From contig CACZPX010000277.1 in the NCBI GenBank assembly GCA_902783095.1, positions 1 to 10,495 of the forward strand: a DNA stretch of 10,495 nt. Reading direction: 5' to 3'. Under the pieces are notes generated by a model, which was given only the letters and a program-made list of their open reading frames with translations, had not been told where the DNA came from and ran no database searches. Source of the DNA: an uncultured Lachnospiraceae bacterium (lineage in GTDB: Bacteria > Bacillota > Clostridia > Lachnospirales > Lachnospiraceae). The translations under genes were made by a program, and so were the position numbers. Shown piece after piece: positions 6,339 through 10,495 of this stretch (the first letter of the stretch is position 1; each line of letters starts with the position of its first letter).

Positions 6339-6366
6339 AAGGACCGCTGCAGCCGCAGCGGTCCTT
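6339..6366. terminator. Perfect 12-bp hairpin, likely terminator of the DUF1858 gene
   Basis: AAGGACCGCTGC (6339-6350) and GCAGCGGTCCTT (6355-6366) enclose a 4-nt loop, 20 nt after the DUF1858 stop. Downstream on the plus strand is a poor T run (TTGTCGTTTG). On the minus strand TTTT follows, so the hairpin may also serve as a backup terminator for the operon arriving from the right. Confidence 0.7.
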
Positions 6367-6374
6367 GTCGTTTG

Positions 6375-6446
6375 TGAAGACGCGGGGACGGTCCTTCCTG
6401 TCCTCATTTGACAATGAGGACAGGAAGGACCGTCCCCGCGTCTTCA
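6375..6446. repeat. Perfect palindrome with 34-bp arms, REP/MITE-like candidate
   Basis: The left arm (6375-6408) and right arm (6413-6446) are exact reverse complements over 34 bp around a TGAC loop. The key inner sequence is GGGGACGGTCCTTCCTGTCC and its complement. It lies between the 3' ends of two convergent genes, with no transposase nearby. From memory, palindromes built on GGGACGGT(T/C)CTT recur in many Clostridia genomes; I could not check copy number here. It would also form a very stable RNA hairpin able to block transcription or protect 3' ends in both directions. Confidence 0.85.
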
Positions 6447-6459
6447 TCCCCGCGTCTTC
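6433..6459. repeat. 13-bp direct repeat at the palindrome's right end
   Basis: TCCCCGCGTCTTC occurs at 6433-6445 (inside the right arm) and again at 6447-6459 with one base between. The second copy abuts the 3' end of the amidohydrolase gene. A partial duplication of the element's end, by slippage or by a second truncated copy, is the simplest reading. Confidence 0.85.
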
Positions 6460-6471
6460 GTCGTCAGCCGA

Positions 6472-7749
6472 TCAGCCAAAGATCCCGGTCCGTTTTTTGA
6501 TCTCAAAGCGCACGCGCTCTTCGTCGATGGTGGTAAAGTGCCGGTCTTCCATCACGATCTTTCCGTGGATCAGCACCGTCTCCACCTCCGTGCCGTAGGC
6601 CGAATACACGAGCGACGAAACGATGTCGTTGTGCGGCAGAAGCTCCGGCGCGTTCAGATCCAGGATCGCCAGATCCGCCAGGTATCCCGGTGCGATCTGT
6701 CCCAGCTCGTGCGCGCGTCCCACGGCCTTCGCGGCGTTTACGGTGACGCTCCTTAGCGCGGTCACGGCCGAAAGCTCCGTGGGCTCCTCCGTCACGCCCT
6801 TGTGGATCAGGGCGAACAGGGTCATGTCGCGAAACAGGTTCAGCGCGTTGTTGCTGGCCGGGCCGTCCGTGCCCAGACACACGTTCACGCCGGCCTTCAG
6901 CATCTGCGGCACCGGCGCGAAACCGTTTCCGAGCTTCATGTTGCTCGCGGGGTTCGTCACCACGCTCACGCAGGGCTTGGCGAGATACGGCATATCCGCC
7001 GGCTCCGCCTTGGCGCAGTGCGCCAGGATGATGGGCTGATCAAACAGTCCCAGCCCGTCCGCGTGCACGATGGGCGTCACGCCGTGCTGCTCTTTGATGC
7101 CCTGCACCTCGCCCGCGCTCTCCTGCAGATGGTAGTGCAGCAGCACGTCCTTTTTGCGCGCCGCTTCCGCCACCCGCTTCAGATACCCGCCGCTGCAGGT
7201 ATAGGGGGCGTGCGGGGACAGCGTGAAAGTAAGCAGCGGATCGCCCGCAAAGCGGTCCATCTCCTCCAGGGCTGCCTGCAGCCTGCCGCCGTCGCCGGTA
7301 TCGTCGCCCACCAGTCCGCGGCCCAGGTACGCCCGGCAGCCCGCGTCCCGCGCGGCCTTCGCGGCAGCGTCGCAGATCACGTACATATCGTTAAAGCAGG
7401 TGGTGCCGGTGCGGATCTGCTCCATGATGGACAGCAGCGTGCCCCAGTAGCAGTCCTCCTCGGAAAGTTTGTCCTCCCGCGGCATCATGTTGTCGAAGAG
7501 CCAGGCGTGGAAGGGCACGTCGTTGGCGATGTTGCGGAACAGGCTCATGTAGTGATGCGTGTGCAGGTTCATCAGGCCCGGCATCACCAGCCTGTCCTTT
7601 CCGTCTATCACCTTATCGGGCACAAAGCCCTGCGGCGCCTCTCCCACGGCGGCGATCCGCTCGCCGTCGATATACAGGTCCTTCTGCTCCGCCGCAAACG
7701 CGCCGTCCGCATAAGTCAGGACCTGCGGATTCTTGATGTGGATCCTCAT
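6472..7749 (-). CDS. Amidohydrolase, 5-methylthioadenosine/S-adenosylhomocysteine deaminase-like
   Basis: This is a cytoplasmic metal-dependent deaminase of the amidohydrolase superfamily (MtaD/SsnA/TrzN/AtzA group), which typically removes the amino group from adenosine-type compounds such as MTA, SAH or 5'-deoxyadenosine. The 425 residues form the usual TIM barrel between composite beta-sandwich strands. Metal and catalytic residues visible are H63 and H65 (NLHTHHYMS), H180 (SPHAPYT), H207 and E210 (HYHLQE), H244 (ILAHC) and D295 (LGTDGPASNN). The C-terminal ADLAILDL strand is also typical. Its ATG overlaps the stop of the upstream reductase gene as ATGA, so translation is probably coupled. 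It is the last gene of a three-gene operon and stops 13 bp from the repeat at 6433-6459. Guanine deaminase-like or other purine substrates cannot be excluded. Confidence 0.88.
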   Translation of the reverse strand: MRIHIKNPQVLTYADGAFAAEQKDLYIDGERIAAVGEAPQGFVPDKVIDGKDRLVMPGLMNLHTHHYMSLFRNIANDVPFHAWLFDNMMPREDKLSEEDCYWGTLLSIMEQIRTGTTCFNDMYVICDAAAKAARDAGCRAYLGRGLVGDDTGDGGRLQAALEEMDRFAGDPLLTFTLSPHAPYTCSGGYLKRVAEAARKKDVLLHYHLQESAGEVQGIKEQHGVTPIVHADGLGLFDQPIILAHCAKAEPADMPYLAKPCVSVVTNPASNMKLGNGFAPVPQMLKAGVNVCLGTDGPASNNALNLFRDMTLFALIHKGVTEEPTELSAVTALRSVTVNAAKAVGRAHELGQIAPGYLADLAILDLNAPELLPHNDIVSSLVYSAYGTEVETVLIHGKIVMEDRHFTTIDEERVRFEIKKRTGIFG

Positions 7750-8789
7750 AACACTTCGCTTTCTCTGACCTTTACCTTGCCGGCCAGGATGTTCTTATAG
7801 TCTTCCAGGTTCTTCTTTAAGAGTTCCGGGATGTTCAGCTCGTACGGGCAGCGGGGCAGGCAGGCGCCGCACTCGATGCACTCTTCGATCTTGAACATCT
7901 CCTTCTGCCAGCTTTCGCCCAGCCAGGCGTCGGACGGGGAACGGCGGATCATCTGGATCATGCGCGCGGCGTTGTTGATCTTGATGCCCACCGTGCAGGG
8001 CGCGCAGTAGCCGCAGCCGCGGCAGAATTCCTTGGCCAGCTCCTTCTTGTCCGCCTCGATCAGCGCGCGGATGCGGTCGTCCATCTCCGGCGTCTTCTCA
8101 AAGAAGGCCAGCCACTCGTCCAGCTCGCTCTCCTTCTGCACGCCCCAGATCGGGACCACGTTGTCAAACTGGCCCATAAAGGCCATGCAGGCCGCGGAAT
8201 CGGTGAGCAGGCCGCCGGACAGGCCCTTCATGGCGATAAAGCCCATGCCGGCCTTCTTTGTCCGCTCCACCAGCGCGATGTCGCGGTCGGAGGCCAGATA
8301 GGAGAACGGGAACTGCAGCGTCTCGTACAGGCCGCTGTCCACGATATCCTCCGCCACGCCCACCTTGTGCGCCGTGATGCCGATGTGCAGGATCTTGCCC
8401 TGCTCCCTGGCCTTTACCATGGCCTCGTACAGCCCGGTGCCGTCGTCCGGCTGATACACCTGACCCGCCAGGTGCAGCTGGTAGATGTCCACGTGGTCGG
8501 TCTTTAAAAGCTTTAAGCTGGTGTGCAGGTCCTCCCAGAACTTGTCCGCGTTCTTGGCCTGCGTCTTGGTGGCGATGGTGATCTGATCGCGCACGTCCGC
8601 GAGCGCGTAGCCGATCTTTTCCTCGCTGTCCGTATAGGCGCGGGCGGTATCAAAGAAGGTCATGCCGCCGTCAAAGGCCTTGCGCAGGATCTTTTTTGCG
8701 GTCTCCTTGTCCTGGCGCTGGATGGGCAGCGCGCCAAAGGCGTTCTGCGGGGTGGTGATGCCGGTCTTGCCGAGGGTTACTGTCTTCAT
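7746..8789 (-). CDS. Aldo/keto reductase with C-terminal Fe-S cluster domain
   Basis: This is an aldo/keto reductase of the group that carries a ferredoxin-like C terminus (COG1453-like). The barrel occupies about 1-245 and keeps the catalytic tetrad: D47 (FFDTARAY), Y52, K75 (TKTQ) and H106 (QLHLAG). The C-terminal domain (about 250-325) has two cysteine groups, CRGCGYCAPC (C256, C259, C262, C265) and CIECGACLPRCP (C304, C307, C310, C314), probably holding two [4Fe-4S] clusters. The reaction is likely reduction or oxidation of a carbonyl/alcohol with electrons passed through the clusters; the substrate is unknown. At 347 residues it is normal for this group. A modest AAGGA ribosome binding site precedes the ATG at 8789. 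It lies 40 bp after the M42 gene and overlaps the amidohydrolase by 4 bp. Confidence 0.9.
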   Translation of the reverse strand: MKTVTLGKTGITTPQNAFGALPIQRQDKETAKKILRKAFDGGMTFFDTARAYTDSEEKIGYALADVRDQITIATKTQAKNADKFWEDLHTSLKLLKTDHVDIYQLHLAGQVYQPDDGTGLYEAMVKAREQGKILHIGITAHKVGVAEDIVDSGLYETLQFPFSYLASDRDIALVERTKKAGMGFIAMKGLSGGLLTDSAACMAFMGQFDNVVPIWGVQKESELDEWLAFFEKTPEMDDRIRALIEADKKELAKEFCRGCGYCAPCTVGIKINNAARMIQMIRRSPSDAWLGESWQKEMFKIEECIECGACLPRCPYELNIPELLKKNLEDYKNILAGKVKVRESEVL

Positions 8790-8829
8790 CTGATCTTCCT
8801 TTCTTTTTTCGGCGCCTTGCCTGCGCCTT

Positions 8830-9921
8830 TTAAAACGACGCGATCGTGTCCGCGTCCATGGCCTTTACGATCTCCACGGCCAGGCGTACGGACGCTTCGT
8901 AGTCATAATAGCTCATGATGCAGTTCTGGGCGTGCGTATAGCGCACCGGCACGCCGATCACGATGGTGGGGATGCCCTGATAGTTGTAGGTCGTCATGCG
9001 CGCGTTGGTTCCGCCGCCCTCGCGCACGGAGGTCTGCACCGGAAGGCCGCATTTTTCGGCCAGATCCAGGGCAAAGCGCTGGAAGCGCGGGTTGGTCAGG
9101 CAGCTCTTGTCGATAAAGCGCAGCATCGGGCCCTTCTTTAACGCCGTCTGGATGGCGTAGGACTCGGTAAAGGTATCGTCCGCGGGGCAGCCCTCAAAGC
9201 AGATCGCCACGTCCGGCTGCACGGCGTTGACCGCTACCTGCGCGCCGCGGCTGCCGATCTCTTCCTGGCTGGAAAAGACGCCGGTCACGTCCACCTTCAG
9301 GTCCTCGTTTGCCAGACGCTTCATCGTATCGATGATGACCGCCGCGCCGATGCGGTCGTCAAAGGCCTTGCCGAGCATCACGTCGTGCTTCTCGTCATAC
9401 TCAAAGAAGGTCTCCGGGCAGACCGGCTCGCCGATGCGGATCTTGAAGACGTTGACGGTCTCCTCGTAGGAGGTGGAGCCGATGTCGATGATCAGGCTCG
9501 CGGTGTCGCTGCCCGGCCCCTTCGCCTTCTCGGCCTCCGTCATAAAATGGACCGGCTTGGACGCGATGATGCCCGGGATATACTCCCCGTCCGCGTTGCG
9601 CACGCGCACCTTGTTGGAGACCAGGCTGCCGGCGTTCCAGCCGCCCAGCTGGATAAAGCGGAGCATGCCGTTGGGCTTGATGGAGTGGACCATCATGCCC
9701 ACCTCGTCGGTGTGCGCATCCAGCATGAACACGGGCTTCGTGCCGGTGTTCTTCGCCGCTTTCACAAAATAGTTCATCACGGAATCCCGGTGTCCCTCGC
9801 CCAGGTCTTTCGTGTACGCTTTGATCACTTCCACCGCATCGTCTTCAAAGCCGGACGGGCCGAAGGCCTCGGTCAGTTCCTTGATCATCTGCAGGCTCTT
9901 GGGATCCACTTTACATTCCAC
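8830..9921 (-). CDS. M42 family metallopeptidase (glutamyl/deblocking aminopeptidase type)
   Basis: This is a cytoplasmic dinuclear-metal aminopeptidase of family M42, whose members form large tetrahedral dodecamers that trim peptides; paralogues are often labelled endoglucanase or FrvX. Its 363 residues match the family. Metal-site residues are H70 and D72 (LDAHTDEVG), D188 (KAFDDRIGA), the EE pair E220/E221 (SSQEEIGSRG, catalytic base and ligand), E243 (FEGCPADD) and H330 (RYTHAQN). The start is a GTG at 9921; GGAGG lies 9 nt upstream, and an ATG shifted by 5 nt leads straight to a stop. It is the first gene of the operon with the reductase and the amidohydrolase. Confidence 0.92.
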   Translation of the reverse strand: MECKVDPKSLQMIKELTEAFGPSGFEDDAVEVIKAYTKDLGEGHRDSVMNYFVKAAKNTGTKPVFMLDAHTDEVGMMVHSIKPNGMLRFIQLGGWNAGSLVSNKVRVRNADGEYIPGIIASKPVHFMTEAEKAKGPGSDTASLIIDIGSTSYEETVNVFKIRIGEPVCPETFFEYDEKHDVMLGKAFDDRIGAAVIIDTMKRLANEDLKVDVTGVFSSQEEIGSRGAQVAVNAVQPDVAICFEGCPADDTFTESYAIQTALKKGPMLRFIDKSCLTNPRFQRFALDLAEKCGLPVQTSVREGGGTNARMTTYNYQGIPTIVIGVPVRYTHAQNCIMSYYDYEASVRLAVEIVKAMDADTIASF

Positions 9922-9968
9922 TGTCTTGTTCCTCCGAAGACGGCATTCCGTGCCGGTATTTGATTTTC

Positions 9969-9997
9969 AGTATACCCTGTAACAGGCAGAAAAGCAA
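9969..9997 (-). promoter_or_regulatory. Promoter of the M42-reductase-amidohydrolase operon
   Basis: On the minus strand TTGCTT (9992-9997) and TATACT (9969-9974) are separated by 17 bp. The predicted leader is about 40 nt and holds a small hairpin (CGGCA/TGCCG) and the GGAGG site used by the GTG start. Confidence 0.72.
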
Positions 9998-9998
9998 C

Positions 9999-10012
9999 GG
10001 CCCCCTGGGGCC
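9999..10012. promoter_or_regulatory. GC-rich dyad directly upstream of the operon -35
   Basis: GGCCCC (9999-10004) and GGGGCC (10007-10012) form a perfect 6-bp inverted pair with a 2-nt spacer, starting one base beyond the -35 of the operon promoter. The position would suit an operator. It may also be chance in GC-rich DNA. Confidence 0.3.
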
Positions 10013-10041
10013 TCCCTTACAATGTGCGGGCGCAGGTCTCT

Positions 10042-10079
10042 AAAAAAAGGCATCCTTCAGCTGCTGCAAAAGGATGCCT
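10042..10079 (-). terminator. Intrinsic terminator of the heptad-repeat gene
   Basis: The perfect 10-bp arms AGGCATCCTT (10048-10057) and AAGGATGCCT (10070-10079) enclose a 12-nt loop. On the minus strand the stem runs into TTTTTTT (complement of 10042-10048). It begins about 24 nt past the stop at 10104 and separates that gene from the M42 operon. Confidence 0.92.
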
Positions 10080-10103
10080 GTACTTTTTAAATGACAACTG
10101 ATG

Positions 10104-10495
10104 TTATTCGCCGATCGCAGCGGTGCGGTAGATGAAGCGCACCCCGTCCTCCGCTTCTTCGGTCAGACCGGTGTTGACAAAGCGGTATTCTTTTCCGAGA
10201 GAAGCGATCGCTTTCAGACGCTCCGCAAAACCAGCGGCATCTTCCGTGACGAACTGGGACAGCTTCTGAATACCGTCCGCGTTGAACTGCTCCATGCCGC
10301 TGCGAAGCGAGCCGGAACCGTCTCGCAGCTTCTCGATGCCGTCGATCAGAGCGGGAAGGCTGTCCTTCATCGTATGTGTGCCGGCAGCCAGCTGCTTGGT
10401 TCCGTCAGCGAGCGCTGCAGCGCCGGTCGACAGCGCGTCGGATCCCTCGGAGAGGGTCTTAGTCCCGGAAGCAAGCGTTGCGCTGCCGTCAGCCA
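10104..10495 (-). CDS. C-terminal part of an XXXLXXG heptad-repeat envelope protein (cut by right edge)
   Basis: The open frame continues through the right edge, so the true start lies outside. The visible 129 codons begin with seven-residue repeats of the pattern L-x-x-G, for example TLASGTK, TLSEGSD, ALSTGAA, ALADGTK and QLAAGTH, and then degenerate copies up to LRSGMEQ. A non-repetitive end follows with KLSQFVTEDAAGFAERLK and a short strand ending VRFIYRTAAIGE. Such repeats occur in the extracellular part of YhgE/Pip-type and MMPL/RND-type membrane proteins of Firmicutes, where they probably form long helical rods. No membrane segment is visible in this fragment, so I cannot tell which parent it is. 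An internal ATG at 10370 is not the start. Confidence 0.78.
   Translation of the reverse strand, partial: ADGSATLASGTKTLSEGSDALSTGAAALADGTKQLAAGTHTMKDSLPALIDGIEKLRDGSGSLRSGMEQFNADGIQKLSQFVTEDAAGFAERLKAIASLGKEYRFVNTGLTEEAEDGVRFIYRTAAIGE

Noticed and set aside
6339..6460. Cluster of hairpins as a small RNA gene
   Set aside because: No promoter was found for an independent transcript; a terminator followed by a palindromic repeat explains the structure.
6802..7800. 332-codon plus-strand open frame over the amidohydrolase
   Set aside because: It is antisense to a complete enzyme gene with intact metal-binding motifs; His/Arg/Val-rich shadow.
9385..9963. 192-codon plus-strand open frame over the M42 gene
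   Set aside because: It is antisense to a complete peptidase gene and has the same shadow composition.
10371..10495. Possible tandem DNA repeat or CRISPR-like periodicity at the right edge
   Set aside because: The 21-nt periodicity comes from the L-x-x-G protein heptads; the DNA copies are degenerate, with no identical repeats or spacers.

Overview
The window looks like ordinary chromosome of a GC-rich, strictly anaerobic, Gram-positive Clostridia member, most likely in or near the Lachnospiraceae. The signs are MreB beside a RecD2-type helicase, an S11 D-Ala-D-Ala carboxypeptidase, a MecA adaptor, a clostridial 2[4Fe-4S] ferredoxin, a DUF1858 protein, an Fe-S aldo/keto reductase and an XXXLXXG heptad-repeat protein. 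There is no rRNA, tRNA, CRISPR array, phage module or transposase gene. No gene-free stretch exceeds 300 bases.

Layout, left to right. Bases 1-2166 (minus) hold the N-terminal half of recD2 (running off the left edge) behind mreB, transcribed from a strong promoter at 2227-2255. Divergent from it is a cell-wall D,D-carboxypeptidase (2388-3824, plus), with its own extended -10 promoter; an imperfect dyad lies between the two promoters. The carboxypeptidase gene converges on and overlaps by 12 bp a DEDDh exonuclease gene (3813-4838, minus). The carboxypeptidase terminator lies inside the exonuclease reading frame. The exonuclease is divergent from mecA (4946-5668, plus), which appears to be transcribed without a leader.

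Bases 5669-5791 hold two convergent intrinsic terminators nested in a larger inverted repeat. They serve mecA and a 56-residue ferredoxin gene (5792-5962, minus). The ferredoxin gene is divergent from a 68-residue DUF1858 gene (6112-6318, plus); their near-consensus promoters stand back to back.

Bases 6339-6460 hold a terminator hairpin followed by a perfect palindrome with two 34-bp arms and a 13-bp direct repeat of its end, the most conspicuous non-coding object here. Next comes a three-gene minus-strand operon with one promoter at 9969-9997. Its order of transcription is M42 metallopeptidase, Fe-S aldo/keto reductase and MTA/SAH-deaminase-like amidohydrolase; the last two overlap by ATGA. 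The right edge carries the 3' end of a heptad-repeat envelope protein with a clear terminator.

Together the genes cover wall growth (MreB, carboxypeptidase), DNA or RNA processing (RecD2, exonuclease), regulated proteolysis (MecA-ClpC), redox chemistry (ferredoxin, DUF1858, Fe-S reductase) and peptide/nucleoside salvage (M42 peptidase, deaminase). I see no convincing new defence or biosynthetic system. The features most worth following up are non-coding: the 34-bp palindrome, the nested terminator repeat, the terminators buried in convergent genes, and the missing or very short leaders of two plus-strand genes.
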